A program made the position numbers and the translations under genes. From Balaenoptera acutorostrata (lineage: Eukaryota > Chordata > Mammalia > Artiodactyla > Balaenopteridae): a DNA stretch of 64,000 nt. The DNA lies in contig NC_080082.1 of assembly GCF_949987535.1 (NCBI RefSeq), forward strand, positions 43,463,874 through 43,527,873. Reading direction: 5' to 3'. Under the pieces are notes generated by a model, which saw only the letters and a list, made by a program, of their open reading frames with translations, ran no database searches and was not told the DNA's origin. Position 1 is the first letter of the stretch; every line of letters begins with the position of its first letter. This document shows positions 24,932-38,044 of this stretch, piece after piece.

Positions 24932-27432
24932 CTGAAACCAACTGGGAAAAGAGCCGTTCTAAGATGGGGACCATGGTGTCTTACCCTAGTCTACACAGAA
25001 ACAGCACTCTGAGGGAGAGGAGCTGCTGGTGTTTGGTAGCACCATCTCCTATTCTGAAGAGAAACATTTCGTTGTAAGCGGGTTGCATCAGCTTTGTCAC
25101 ATTTTCTCAACTGGCTTTAAAGAAGGGCAGTGAGGTGGGAGACTTAGTTGAGGCCCTGCTTCCCAGGCTGGAAATTTTACTTTCATTCCTTAGTTAGCAC
25201 ATTGGCTCAGGACGGCCTTACCCCAAGGATTCAGGGATGTGCAGCCCGATTACTTGAGATCAGCCCTTCTGGCTCTTTCATGGATGAAACCAACTGGGAA
25301 AAGAGCCGTTCTAAGCTGGGGACCATGGTGTCTTTCCCTAGTCTACACAGAAACAGCACTCTGAGGGAGAGGAGCTGCTGGCGTTTGGTAGCAAAATCTC
25401 CTATTCTGAAGAGAAACATTTCTTTGCAAACGGGTTGCATCAGCCTTGCCACATTTTCTCAACTGGCTTTAAAGAAGGGCAGTCAGGTTGCAGACTTACT
25501 CGAGGCCCTGCTTCCCAGGCTGGAAATTTTACTTTCATTCCTTAGTTAGCACATTGGCTCAGGACGGCCTTACCCCAAGGATTCAGGGATGTGCAGCCCG
25601 ATTACTTGAGATCAGCCCTTCCGGCTGTTTCATGGATGAAACCACCTGGGAAAAGAGCCGTTCTTAGCTGGGGACCATGGTGTCTTTCCCTAGTCTACAC
25701 AGAAACAGCACTCTGAGGGAGAGGAGCTGCTGGCGTTTGGTAGCACAATCTCCTATTCTGAAGAGAAATATTTCGTTGTAAGTGGGAGGCATCAGCCTTG
25801 CCACATTTTCTCAACTGGCTTTAAAGAAGGGCAGTCAGTTGGCAGACTTCCTTGAGGCCCTGCTTCCTAGGCTGTAAACTTTGCTTTCATTCCTTAGTTG
25901 GCACATTGGCTCAGGACTGCCTTACCCCAAAGATTCAGGGATGTGCAGCCCTATTAGTTGAGATCAGCCCTTCTGGCTCTTTCATGGATGAAACCAACTG
26001 GGAACAGAGCCGTTCTAAGTTGGGGACCATGGTGTCTTACCCTAGTCTACACAGAAACAGCACTCTGAGGGAGAGGAGCTGCTGGTGTTTGGTAGCACAG
26101 TCTCCTATTCTGAAAAGAAACATTTCGTTGTAAGCGGGTTGCCTCAGCCTTGTCACATTTTCTCAACTGGCTTTAAAGAAGGGCAGTCAGGTGGCAGACT
26201 TACTTGAGGCCCTGCTTCCCAGGCTCGAAACTTTGCTTTCATTCCTTAGGTGGCACATTGGCTCAGGACTGCCTTACCCCAAGGATTCAGTTATGTGCAG
26301 CCCGATTACTTGAGATCAGCCCTTCAGGCTCTTTCATGGCTGAAACCAACTGGGAAAAGTGCCGTTCTAAGCAGGGGACCATGGTGTCTTTCCCTAGTCT
26401 ACACAGAAACAGCGCTCTGAGGGAAACGACCTGCTGGCATTTGGTAGCAAAATCTGCTATGTGAAGAGAAACATTTCGCTGTAAGTGGGTTGCATCAGCC
26501 TTGCTACATTTTCTCAACTGGCTTTAAAGTAGGGTAGTCATTTGGCAAACTTATTTGAGGCCCTGCTTCCCAGGCTGGAAATTTTGCTTTCATTCCTTAG
26601 GTAGCACATTGGCTCAGGACGACCTTACCCCAAGGATTCAGGGATGTGCAGCCCGATTACTTGAGATCAGCCCTTCTGGCTCTTTCATGGATGAAACCAA
26701 CTGGGAAAAGAGCCGTTCTATGCTGGGGACCATGGTGTCTTTCCCTAGTCTACACAGAAACAGCACTCTGAGTGAAACGAGCTGCTGGCATTTGGTAGCA
26801 AATCTCCTATTCTGAAGAGAAACATTTCGTTGTAAGCGGGTTGTATCAGCCTTGCCACGTTTTCTCAACTGGGTATAAAGGAGGGCAGTCAGTAGTCCTC
26901 ACCCTTCAAACCTACTCCAATTTCATAGAGGAAACACCAAGCCTCGGTATGGTCTCCTGTGGCAAGGAAACTTTGCTTTCATTCCTTAGGTGGCACATTG
27001 GCTCAGAACTGCCCTACCCCCAAGGATTCAGGGATGTGCAGCCCGATTACTTGAGATCAGCCCTTCTGGCTCTTTCATGGCTGAAACCAACTGGGAAAAG
27101 AGCCGTTCTAAGCTGGGGACCATGGTGTCTTACCCTAGTCTACACAGAAACAGCACTCTGAGCGAGAGGAGCTGCTGGTGTTTGGTAGCACCATCTCCTA
27201 TTCTGAAGAGAAACATTTCGTTGTAAGCGGGTTGCATCAGCCTTGTCACATTTTCTCAACTGGCTTTAAAGAAGGGCAGTCACTTGGCAGACTTCCTTGA
27301 GTTCCTGCTTCCCAGGCTGGAAACTTTGCTTTCATTCCTTAGTTAGCACATTGGGTCAGGACGGCCTTACCCCAAGGATTCAGGGATGTGCAGCCCGATT
27401 ACTTGAGATCAGCCCTTCTGGCTCTTTCATGG
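24932..27432 (+). repeat. Mosaic zone after the 19-monomer HOR
   Basis: At 24932 the sequence does not start a third 19-monomer unit. It jumps to the phase of 19116 (offset 5,816), skipping three monomers. Near 25370-25450 it takes on a TTCT-class box. From about 25,690 it follows about 20,650 onward at an offset of 5,037, which becomes 5,038 after an extra c near 27020 (gccctacccccaagg). That phase continues past 27432 to about 28,700, overlapping the first 7-monomer unit. Intact boxes begin at 25067, 26123, 26825 and 27216. Confidence 0.78.
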
Positions 27433-29968
27433 CTGAAACCAACTGGGAAAAGAGCCGTTCTAAGCTGGGGATCATGGTGTCTTACCCTAGTCTACACAGA
27501 AACAGCACTCTGAGGGAGAGGAGTTGCTGGTGTTTGGCAGCACAATCTCCTATTCTGAAGAGAAACATTTCGTTGTAAGCGGGTTGCATCAGCCTTGTCA
27601 CATTTTCTCAACTGGCTTTAAAGAAGGGCAGTCAGGTGGCAGACTTACTCGAGGCCCTGCTTCCCAGGCTGGAAATTTTACTTTCATTCCTTAGTTAGCA
27701 CATTGGCTCAGGACGGCCTTACCCCAAGGATTCAGGGATGTGCAGCCCGATTACTTGAGATCAGCCCTTCCGGCTCTTTCATGGATGAAACCACCTGGGA
27801 AAAGAACCGTTCTTAGCTGGGGACCATGTTGTCTTTCCCTAGTCTACACAGAAACAGCACTCTGAGGGAAACGAGATGCTGGCGTTTGGTAGCAAAATCT
27901 CCTATTCTGAAGAGAAACATTTCCTTGTAAGCGGGTTGCCTCAGCCTTGCCTCATTTTCACAAGTGGCTATAAAGGAGGGCAGTCAGTAGGCCTCACCCT
28001 TCAAGCCCACTCCAATTTCCTAGAGAAAACACCAGGCCACGGTGTGCTTTCCTGTGGCAAGTAAACTTTGCTTTCATTCCTTACGGGGCACTTTGGCTCA
28101 GAACTGCCCTACCCCAAGGATTCAGGAATGTTCATCCCGATTGTTTGAGAACAGCTTTTCTAGCTCTTTCATGGATGAAACCAACTGGGAAAAGAGCCGT
28201 TCTAAGCTGGGCACCATGGTGTCTTACCCTGGTCTAACAGAAACAGCACTCTGAGGGAGACGAGCTGCTGGCGTTTGGTAGCAAAATCTCCTATTCTGAA
28301 GAGAAACATTTCATTGTAAGCGGGTTGCATCAGCCTTGTCACATTTTCTGAACTGGCTTTAAAGAAGGGCAGTCAGTTGGCAGACTTCCTTGAGTCCCTG
28401 CGTCCCAGGCTGGAAACTTTGCTTTCATTCCTTAGTTAGCACATTGGCTCAGGACGGCCTTACCCCAAGGATTCAGGGATGTGCAGCCCGATTATTTGAG
28501 ATCAGCCCTTCTGGCTCTTTCATGGATGAAACCAACTGGGAAAAGAGCCGTTCTAAGTTGGGGACCATGGTGTCTTTCCCTAGTCTACACAGAAACAGCA
28601 CTCTGAGGGAGAGGAGCTGCTGGCGTTTGGTAGCAAAATCTCCTATTCTGAAGAGAAACATTTCTTTGCAAGCGGGTTGCAACAGCCTTGCCACATTTTC
28701 TCAACTGGCTTTAAAGGAGGGCAGTCAATTGGCAAACTTCCTTGAGGCCCTGCTTCCCAGGCTGTAAAATTTGCTTTCATTCCTTAGTTGGCACATTGGC
28801 TCAGGACTGCCTTACCCCAAAGATTCAGGGATGTGCAGCCCGATTACTTGAGATCAGCCCTTCAGGCTCTTTCATGGCTGAAACCAACTGGGAAAAGTGC
28901 CGTTCTAAGCAGGGGACCATGGTGTCTTTCCCTACTCTACACAGAAACAGCGATCTGAGGTAAACGAGCTGCTGGCATTTGGTAGCAAAATCTGCTATGT
29001 GAAGAGAAACCTTTCGCTGTAAGTTAGTTGCATCAGCCTTGCTACATTTTCTCAACTGGCTTTAAAGTAGGGTAGTCATTTGGCAAACTTATTTGAGGCC
29101 CTGCTTCCCAGGCTGGAAATTTTGCTTTCATTCCTTAGGTAGCACATTGGCTCAGGACGGCCTTACCCCAAGGATTCAGGGATGTGCAGCCCGATTACTT
29201 GCGATCAGCCCTTCTGGCTCTTTCATGGATGAAACCAACTGGGAAAAGAGCCGTTCTAAGCTGGGGACCATGGTGTCTTTCCCTAGTCTGCACAGAAACA
29301 GCACTCTGAGTGAAACGAGCTGCTGGCATTTGGTAGCAAATCTCCTATTCTGAAGAGAAACATTTCGTTGTAAGCGGGTTGTATCAGCCTTGCCACGTTT
29401 TCTCAACTGGGTATAAAGGAGGGCAGTCAGTAGTCCTCACCCTTCAAACCTACTCCAATTTCATAGAGGAAACACGAAGCCTCAGTATGGTCTCCTGTGG
29501 CAAGGAAACTTTGCTTTCATTCCTTAGGTGGCACATTGGCTCAAACTGCCCTACCCCAAGGATTCAGGGATGTGCAGCCCGAGTACTTGAGATCAGCCCT
29601 TCTGGCTCTTTCATGGCTGAAACTAACTGGGAAAAGAGCCGTTCTAAGCTGGGGACCATGGTGTCTTACCCTAGTCTACACAGAAACAGCACTCTGAGCG
29701 AGAGGAGCTGCTGGTGTTTGGTAGCACCATCTCCTATTCTGAAGAGAAACATTTCGTTGTAAGCGGGTTGCATCAGCCTTGTCACATTTTCTCAACTGGC
29801 TTTAAAGAAGGGCAGTCACTTGGCAGACTTCCTTGAGTTCCTGCTTCCCAGGCTGGAAACTTTGCTTTCATTCCTTAGTTAGCACATTGGGTCAGGACGG
29901 CCTTACCCCAAGGATTCAGGGATGTGCAGCCCGATTACTTGAGATCAGCCCTTCTGGCTCTTTCATGG
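27433..29968 (+). repeat. 7-monomer HOR unit, 2,536 bp, copy 1
   Basis: Monomer lengths are 352, 390, 351, 352, 351, 388 and 352, and the order repeats at an offset of 2,536 bp. The part from about 28,700 to 29,600 is closest to 4200-5100 (offset 24,505), so this unit is a subset of the 15-monomer unit amplified separately. Intact boxes begin at 27568, 29363 and 29752 (3 of 7, the lowest density of the HORs here). Confidence 0.82.
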
Positions 29969-32504
29969 CTGAAACCAACTGGGAAAAGAGCCGTTCTAAG
30001 CTGGGGATCATGGTGTCTTACCCTAGTCTACACAGAAACAGCACTCTGAGGGAGAGGAGTTGCTGGTGTTTGGCAGCACAATCTCCTATTCTGAAGAGAA
30101 ACATTTCGTTGTAAGCGGGTTGCATCAGCCTTGTCACATTTTCTCAACTGGCTTTAAAGAAGGGCAGTCAGGTGGCAGACTTACTCGAGGCCCTGCTTCC
30201 CAGGCTGGAAATTTTACTTTCATTCCTTAGTTAGCACATTGGCTCAGGACGGCCTTACCCCAAGGATTCAGGGATGTGCAGCCCGATTACTTGAGATCAG
30301 CCCTTCCGGCTCTATCACGGATGAAACCACCTGGGAAAAGAACCGTTCTTACCTGGGGACCATGGTGTCTTTACCTAGTCTACACAGAAACAGCACTCTG
30401 AGGGAAACGAGATGCTGGCGTTTGGTAGCAAAATCTCCTATTCTGAAGAGAAACATTTCCTTGTAAGCGGGTTGCCTCAGCCTTGCCTCATTTTCACAAG
30501 TGGCTATAAAGGAGGGCAGTCAGTAGGCCTCACCCTTCAAGCCCACTCCAATTTCCTAGAGAAAACACCAGGCCACGGTGTGCTTTCCTGTGGCAAGTAA
30601 ACTTTGCTTTCATTCCTTACGGGGCACTTTGGCTCAGAACTGCCCTACCCCAAGGATTCAGGAATGTTCAGCCCGATTGTTTGAGAACAGCTTTTCTAGC
30701 TCTTTCATGGATGAAACCAAATGGGAAAAGAGCCGTTCTAAGCTGGGCACCATGGTGTCTTACCCTGGTCTAACAGAAACAGCACTCTGAGGGAGACGAG
30801 CTGCTGGCGTTTGGTAGCAAAATCTCCTATTCTGAAGAGAAACATTTCATTGTAAGCGGGTTGCATCAGCCTTGTCACATTTTCTGAACTGGCTTTAAAG
30901 AAGGGCAGTCAGTTGGCAGACTTCCTTGAGTCCCTGCGTCCCAGGCTGGAAACTTTGCTTTCATTCCTTAGTTAGCACATTGGCTCAGGACGGCCTTACC
31001 CCAAGGATTCAGGGATGTGCAGCCCGATTATTTGAGATCAGCCCTTCTGGCTCTTTCATGGATGAAACCAACTGGGAAAAGAGCCGTTCTAAGTTGGGGA
31101 CCATGGTGTCTTTCCCTAGTCTACACAGAAACAGCACTCTGAGGGAGAGGAGCTGCTGGCGTTTGGTAGCAAAATCTCCTATTCTGAAGAGAAACATTTC
31201 TTTGCAAGCGGGTTGCAACAGCCTTGCCACATTTTCTCAACTGGCTTTAAAGGAGGGCAGTCAATTGGCAAACTTCCTTGAGGCCCTGCTTCCCAGGCTG
31301 TAAAATTTGCTTTCATTCCTTAGTTGGCACATTGGCTCAGGACTGCCTTACCCCAAAGATTCAGGGATGTGCAGCCCGATTACTTGAGATCAGCCCTTCA
31401 GGCTCTTTCATGGCTGAAACCAACTGGGAAAAGTGCCGTTCTAAGCAGGGGACCATGGTGTCTTTCCCTACTCTACACAGAAACAGCGCTCTGAGGTAAA
31501 CGAGCTGCTGGCATTTGGTAGCAAAATCTGCTATGTGAAGAGAAACCTTTCGCTGTAAGTTAGTTGCATCAGCCTTGCTACATTTTCTCAACTGGCTTTA
31601 AAGTAGGGTAGTCATTTGGCAAACTTATTTGAGGCCCTGCTTCCCAGGCTGGAAATTTTGCTTTCATTCCTTAGGTAGCACATTGGCTCAGGACGGCCTT
31701 ACCCCAAGGATTCAGGGATGTGCAGCCCGATTACTTGCGATCAGCCCTTCTGGCTCTTTCATGGATGAAACCAACTGGGAAAAGAGCCGTTCTAAGCTGG
31801 GGACCATGGTGTCTTTCCCTAGTCTGCACAGAAACAGCACTCTGAGTGAAACGAGCTGCTGGCATTTGGTAGCAAATCTCCTATTCTGAAGAGAAACATT
31901 TCGTTGTAAGCGGGTTGTATCAGCCTTGCCACGTTTTCTCAACTGGGTATAAAGGAGGGCAGTCAGTAGTCCTCACCCTTCAAACCTACTCCAATTTCAT
32001 AGAGGAAACACGAAGCCTCAGTATGGTCTCCTGTGGCAAGGAAACTTTGCTTTCATTCCTTAGGTGGCACATTGGCTCAAACTGCCCTACCCCAAGGATT
32101 CAGGGATGTGCAGCCCGATTACGTGAGATCAGCCCTTCTGGCTCTTTCATGGCTGAAACTAACTGGGAAAAGAGCCGTTCTAAGCTGGGGACCATGGTGT
32201 CTTACCCTAGTCTACACAGAAACAGCACTCTGAGCGAGAGGAGCTGCTGGTGTTTGGTAGCACAATCTCCTATTCTGAAGAGAAACATTTCGTTGTAAGC
32301 GGGTTGCATCAGCCTTGTCACATTTTCTCAACTGGCTTTAAAGAAGGGCAGTCAGGTGGCAGACTTACTTGAGGCCCTGCTTCCCAGGCTGGAAATTTTA
32401 CTTTCATTCCTTAGTTAGCACATTGGCTCAGGACGGCCTTACCCCAAGGATTCAGGGATGTGCAGCCCGATTACTTGAGATCAGCCCTTCCGGCTCTTTC
32501 ATGG
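29969..32504 (+). repeat. 7-monomer HOR unit, 2,536 bp, copy 2
   Basis: This repeats copy 1 at 2,536 bp with few changes. Private changes include tatcacgg instead of tttcatgg near 30312, caaatggg near 30719 and tacgtgag near 32121. Intact boxes begin at 30104, 31899 and 32288. Confidence 0.82.
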
Positions 32505-33597
32505 ATGAAACCACCTGGGAAAAGAGCCGTTCTTAGCTGGGGACCATGGTGTCTTTCCCTAGTCTACACAGAAACAGCACTCTGAATGAAACGAGATGCT
32601 GGCGTTTGGTAGCAAAATCTCCTATTCTGAAGAGAAACATTTCCTTGTAAGCGGGTTGCCTCAGCCTTGCCTCATTTTCACAAGTGGCTATAAAGGAGGG
32701 CAGTCAGTAGGCCTCACCCTTCAAGCCCACTCCAATTTCCTAGAGAAAACACCAGGCCACGGTGTGCTTTCCTGTGGCAAGTAAACTTTGCTTTCATTCC
32801 TTACGGGGCACTTTGGCTCAGAACTGCCCTACCCCAAGGTTTCAGGAATGTTCAGCCCGATTGTTTGAGAACAGCTTTTCTAGCTCTTTCATGGATGAAA
32901 CCAACTGGGAAAAGAGCCGTTCTAAGCTGGGCACCATGGTGTCTTACCCTGGTCTAACAGAAACAGCACTCTGAGGGAGACGAGCTGCTGGCGTTTGGTA
33001 GCAAAATCTCCTATTCTGAAGAGAAACATTTCGTTGTAAGCGGGTTGCATCAGCCTTGTCACATTTTCTGAACTGGCTTTAAAGAAGGGCAGTCAGTTGG
33101 CAGACTTCCTTGAGTCCCTGCGTCCCAGGCTGGAAACTTTGCTTTCATTCCTTAGTTAGCACATTGGCTCAGGACGGCCTTACCCCAAGGATTCAGGGAT
33201 GTGCAGCCCGATTATTTGAGATCAGCCCTTCTGGCTCTTTCATGGATGAAACCAACTGGGAAAAGAGCCGTTCTAAGTTGGGGACCATGGTGTCTTTCCC
33301 TAGTCTACACAGAAACAGCACTCTGAGGGAGAGGAGCTGCTGTCGTTTGGTAGCAAAATCTCCTATTCTGAAGAGAAACATTTCTTTGCAAGCGGGTTGC
33401 ATCAGCCTTGCCACATTTTCTCAACTGGCTTTAAAGGAGGGCAGTCAATTGGCAAACTTCCTTGAGGCCCTGCTTCCCAGGCTGTAAAATGTGCTTTCAT
33501 TCCATAGTTGGCACATTGGCTCAGGACTGCCTTACCCCAAAGATTTAGGGATGTGCAGCCCGATTACTTGAGATCAGCCCTTCTGGCTCTTTCATGG
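32505..33597 (+). repeat. Third 7-monomer unit, partial, lacking one monomer
   Basis: The monomers at 32505, 32895 and 33246 match those at 30321, 30711 and 31062 at an offset of 2,184 bp, which is 2,536 minus 352. The first monomer of the unit is therefore missing. One clear intact box, at 33029, replaces the TTCA form of its matching monomers. Confidence 0.75.
33029..33045 (+). promoter_or_regulatory. Intact CENP-B box where matching monomers have TTCA
   Basis: This site reads TTTCGTTGTAAGCGGGT. The matching monomers at 16154, 23137, 28175 and 30711 have TTTCATTG. The monomer keeps their other marks (ctgggcaccatgg, ctggtctaacag, cattttctgaactgg). It either preserves the ancestral box or regained it by conversion. 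Confidence 0.7.
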
Positions 33598-35469
33598 CTG
33601 AAACCAACTGGGAAAAGAGCCGTTCTAAGCTGGGGACCATGGTGTCTTACCCTAGTCTACACAGAAACAGCACTCTGAGGGAGAGGAGCTGCTGGTGTTT
33701 GGTAGCACAATCTCCTATTCTGAAGAGAAACATTTCGTTGTAAGCGGGTTGCATCAGCCTTGTCACATTTTCTCAACTGGCTTTAAAGAAGGGCATTTAG
33801 GTGGCAGACTTACTTGAGGCCCTGCTTCCCAGGCTGGAAACTTTGCTTTCATTCCTTAGGTGGCACATTGGCGCAGGACTGCCTTACCCCAAGGATTCAG
33901 ATATGTGCAGCCCGATTACTTGAGATCAGCCCTTCAGGCTCTTTCATGGCTGAAACCAACTAGGAAAAGTGCCGTTCTAAGCAGGGGACCATGGTGTCTT
34001 TCCCTAGTCTACACAGAAACAGCGCTCTGAGGGAAACGAGATGCTGGCGTTTGGTAGCAAAATCTCCTATTCTGAAGAGAAACATTTCCTTGTAAGCGGG
34101 TTGCCTCAGCCTTGCCTCATTTTCACAAGTGGCTATAAAGGAGGGCAGTCAGTAGGCCTCACCCTTCAAGCCGACTCCAATTTCCTAGAGAAAACACCAG
34201 GCCACGGTGTGCTTTCCTGTGGCAAGTAAACTTTGCTTTCATTCCTTACGGGGCACTTTGGCTCAGAACTGCCCTACCCCAAGGATTCAGGAATGTTCAG
34301 CCCGATTGTTTGAGAACAGCTTTTCTAGCTCTTTCATGGATGAAACCAACTGGGAAAAGTGCCGTTCTAAGCAGGGGACCATGGTGTCTTTCCCTAGTCT
34401 ACACAGAAACAGCGCTCTAAGGGAAACGAGATGCTGGCATTTGGTAGCAAAATCTGCTATGTGAAGAGAAACATTTCGCTGTAAGTGGGTTGCATCAGCC
34501 TTGCTACATTTTCTCAACTGGCTTTAAAGTAGGGTAGTCATTTGGCAAACTTATTTGAGGCCCTGCTTTCCAGGCTGGAAATTTTGCTTTCATTCCTTAG
34601 GTAGCACATTGGCTCAGGACGGCCTTACCCCAAGGATTCAGGGATGTGCAGCCCGATTACTTGAGATCAGCCCTTCTGGCTCTTTCATGGATGAAACCAA
34701 CTGGGAAAAGAGCCGTTCTAAGCTGGGGCCCATGGTGTCTTTCCCTAGTCTACACAGAAAGAGCGCTCTGAGTGAAACGAGATGCTGACGTTTGGTAGCA
34801 AAATCTCCTATTCTGAAGAGAAACATTTCCTTGTAAGCGGGTTGCCTCAGCCTTGCCTCATTTTCACAAGTGGCTATAAAGGAGGGCAGTCAGTAGGCCT
34901 CACCCTTCAAGCCCACACCAATTTCCTAGAGAAAACAACAGGCCACGGTGTGCTTTCCTGTGGCAAGTAAACTTTGCTTTCATTCCTTAGGGGGCACTTT
35001 GGCTCAGAACTGCCCTACCCCAAGAATTCAGGAATGTTCATCCCGATTGTTTGAGAACAGCTTTTCTAGCTCTTTCATGGATGAAACCAACTGGGAAAAG
35101 AGCCGTTCTAAGCTGGGCACCATGGTGTCTTACCCTGGTCTAACAGAAACAGCACTCTGAGGGAGACGAGCTGCTGGCGTTTGGTAGCAAAATCTCCTAT
35201 TCTGAAGAGAAACATTTCGTTGTAAGCGGGTTGTATCAGCCTTGCCACGTTTTCTCAACTGGGTATAAAGGAGGGCAGTCAGTAGTCCTCACCCTTCAAA
35301 CCTACTCCAATTTCATAGAGGAAACAGCAAGCCTCGGTATGGTCTCCTGTGGCAAAGAAACTTTGCTTTCATTCCTTAGGTGGCACATTGGCTCAGAACT
35401 GCCCTACCCCAAGGATTCAGGGATGTGCAGCCCGATTACTTGAGATCAGCCCTTCTGGCTCTTTCATGG
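33598..35469 (+). repeat. Mosaic zone joining three earlier phases
   Basis: The monomers at 33246, 33598 and 33950 follow 23488, 23840 and 24192 (offset 9,758), including the gatttaggg and gcatttaggtgg variants. Within the monomer at 33950 the sequence switches to the phase of 19,559 (offset 14,482) until about 34,830. It then takes the phase of about 18,470-19,260 (offset 16,354). Intact boxes begin at 33733 and 35215. Confidence 0.75.
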
Positions 35470-38044
35470 CTGAAACCAACTGGGAAAAGAGCCGTTCTAA
35501 GCTGGGGACCATGGTGTCTTACCCTAGTCTACACAGAAACAGCACTCTGAGGGAGAGGAGCTGCTGGTGTTTGGTAGCACAATCTCCTATTCTGAAGAGA
35601 AACATTTCGTTGTAAGCGGGTTGCATCAGCCTTGTCACATTTTCTCAACTGGCTTTAAAGAAGGGCAGTCAGGTGGCAGACTTACTTGAGGCCCTGCTTC
35701 CCAGGCTGGAAATTTTACTTTCATTCCTTAGGTGGCATATTGGCGCAGGACTGCCTTACCCCAAGGATTCAGATATGTGCAGCCCGATTACTTGAGATCA
35801 GCCCTTCAGGCTCTTTCATGGCTGAAACCAACTAGGAAAAGTGCCGTTCTAAGCAGGGGACCATGGTGTCTTTCCCTAGTCTACACAGAAACAGCGCTCT
35901 GAGGGAAACGAGCTGCTGGCATTTGGTAGCAAAATCTGCTATGTGAAGAGAAACCTTTCGCTGTAAGTGGGTTGCATCAGCCTTGCTACATTTTCTCAAC
36001 TGGCTTTAAAGTAGGGTAGTCATTTGGCAAACTTATTTGAGGCCCTGCTTCCCAGGCTGGAAAGTTTGCTTTCATTCCTTAGGTAGCACAGTGGCTCAGG
36101 ACGGCCTTACCCCAAGGATTCAGGGATGTGCAGCCCGATTACTTGCGATCAGCCCTTCTGGCTCTTTCATGGATGAAACCAACTAGGAAAAGTGCCGTTC
36201 TAAGCAGGGGACCATGGTGTCTTTCCCTAGTCTACACAGAAACAGCACTCTGAGTGAAACGAGATGCTGGCGTTTGGTAGCAAAATCTCCTATTCTGAAG
36301 AGAAACATTTCGTTGTAAGCGGGTTGCAACAGCCTTGCCTCATTTTCACAAGTGGCTATAAAGGAGGGCAGTCAGTAGGCCTCACCCTTCAAGCCCACTC
36401 CAATTTCCTAGAGAAAACACCAGGCCTCGGTGTGCTTTCCTGTGGCAAGTAAACTTTGCTTTCATTCCTTAGAAGGCACTTTGGCTCAGAACTGCCCTAT
36501 CCCAAGGATTCTGGAATGTTCAGCCCGATTGTTTGAAAACAGCTTTTCTGGCTCTTTCATGGATGAAACCAACTGGGAAAAGAGCCGTTCTAAGCTGGGG
36601 ACCATGGTGTCTTTCCCTAGTCTACACAGAAACAGCACTCTGAGGGAGAGGAGCTGCTAGCGTTTGGTAGCAAAATCTCCTATTCTGAAGAGAAACATTT
36701 CTTTGCAAACGGGTTGCATCAGCCTTGCCACATTTTCTCAACTGGCTTTAAAGAAGGGCAGTCAGGTGGCAGACTTCCTTGAGTCCCTGCTTCCCAGGCT
36801 GGAAACTTTGCTTTCATTCCTTAGTTAGCACATTGGGTCAGGACGGCCTTACCCCAAGGATTCAGGGATGTGCAGCCCGATTACTTTAGATCAGCCCTTC
36901 TGGCTCTTTCATGGCTGAAACCAACTGGGAAAAGAGCCGTTCTAAGCTGGGGACCATGGTGTCTTACCCTAGTCTACACAGAAACAGCACTCTGAGGGAG
37001 AGGAGTTGCTGGTGTTTGGTAGCACAATCTCCTATTCTGAAGAGAAACATTTCGTTGTAAGCGGGTTGCAGCAGCCTTGTCACATTTTCTCAACTGGCTT
37101 TAAAGAAGGGCAGTCAGGTGGCAGACTTACTCGAGCCCCTGCTTCCCAGGCTGGAAATTTTACTTTCATTCCTTAGTTAGCACATTGGCTCAGGACGGCC
37201 TTACCCCAAGGATTCAGGGATGTGCAGCCCGATTACTTGAGATCAGCCCTTCCGGCTCTTTCATGGATGAAACCACCTGGGAAAAGAGCCGTTCTTAGCT
37301 GGGGACCATGGTGTCTTTCCCTAGTCTACACAGAAACAGCACTCTGAGTGAAACGAGATGCTGGCGTTTGGTAGCAAAATCTCCTATTCTGAAGAGAAAC
37401 ATTTCCTTGTAAGCGGGTTGCTCAGCCTGGCCTCATTTTCACAAGTGGCTATAAAGGAGGGCAGTCAGTATGCCTCACCCTTCAAGCCCACTCCAATTTC
37501 CTAGAGAAAACACCAGGCCACGGTGTGCTTTCCTGTGGCAAGTAAACTTTGCTTTCATTCCTTACGGTGCACTTTGGCTCAGAACTGCCCTACCCCAAGG
37601 ATTCAGGAATGTTCATCCCGATTGTTTGAGAACAGCTTTTTTAGCTCTTTCATGGATGAAACCAACTGGGAAAAGAGCCGTTCTAAGCTGGGCACCATGG
37701 TGTCTTACCCTGGTCTAACAGAAACAGCACTCTGAGGGAGACGAGCTGCTGGCGTTTGGTAGCAAAATCTCCTATTCTGAAGAGAAACATTTCGTTGTAA
37801 GCGGGTTGTATCAGCCTTGCCACGTTTTCTCAACTGGGTATAAAGGAGGGCAGTCAGTAGTCCTCACCCTTCAAACCTACTCCAATTTCATAGAGGAAAC
37901 ACCAAGCCTCGGTATGGTCTCCTGTGGCAAGGAAACTTTGCTTTCATTCCTTAGGTGGCACATTGGCTCAGAACTGCCCTACCCCAAGGATTCAGGGATG
38001 TGCAGCCCGATTACTTGAGATCAGCCCTTCTGGCTCTTTCATGG
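35470..38044 (+). repeat. 7-monomer HOR unit, 2,575 bp, copy 1
   Basis: Monomer lengths are 352, 351, 390, 352, 352, 389 and 389. The order recurs from 38045. This unit differs in content from the 2,536-bp unit: it has aggcactttgg after ccttaga in one long monomer (near 36470) and gagctgctagcg near 36650. Intact boxes begin at 35605, 36308, 37050 and 37790. Confidence 0.8.
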
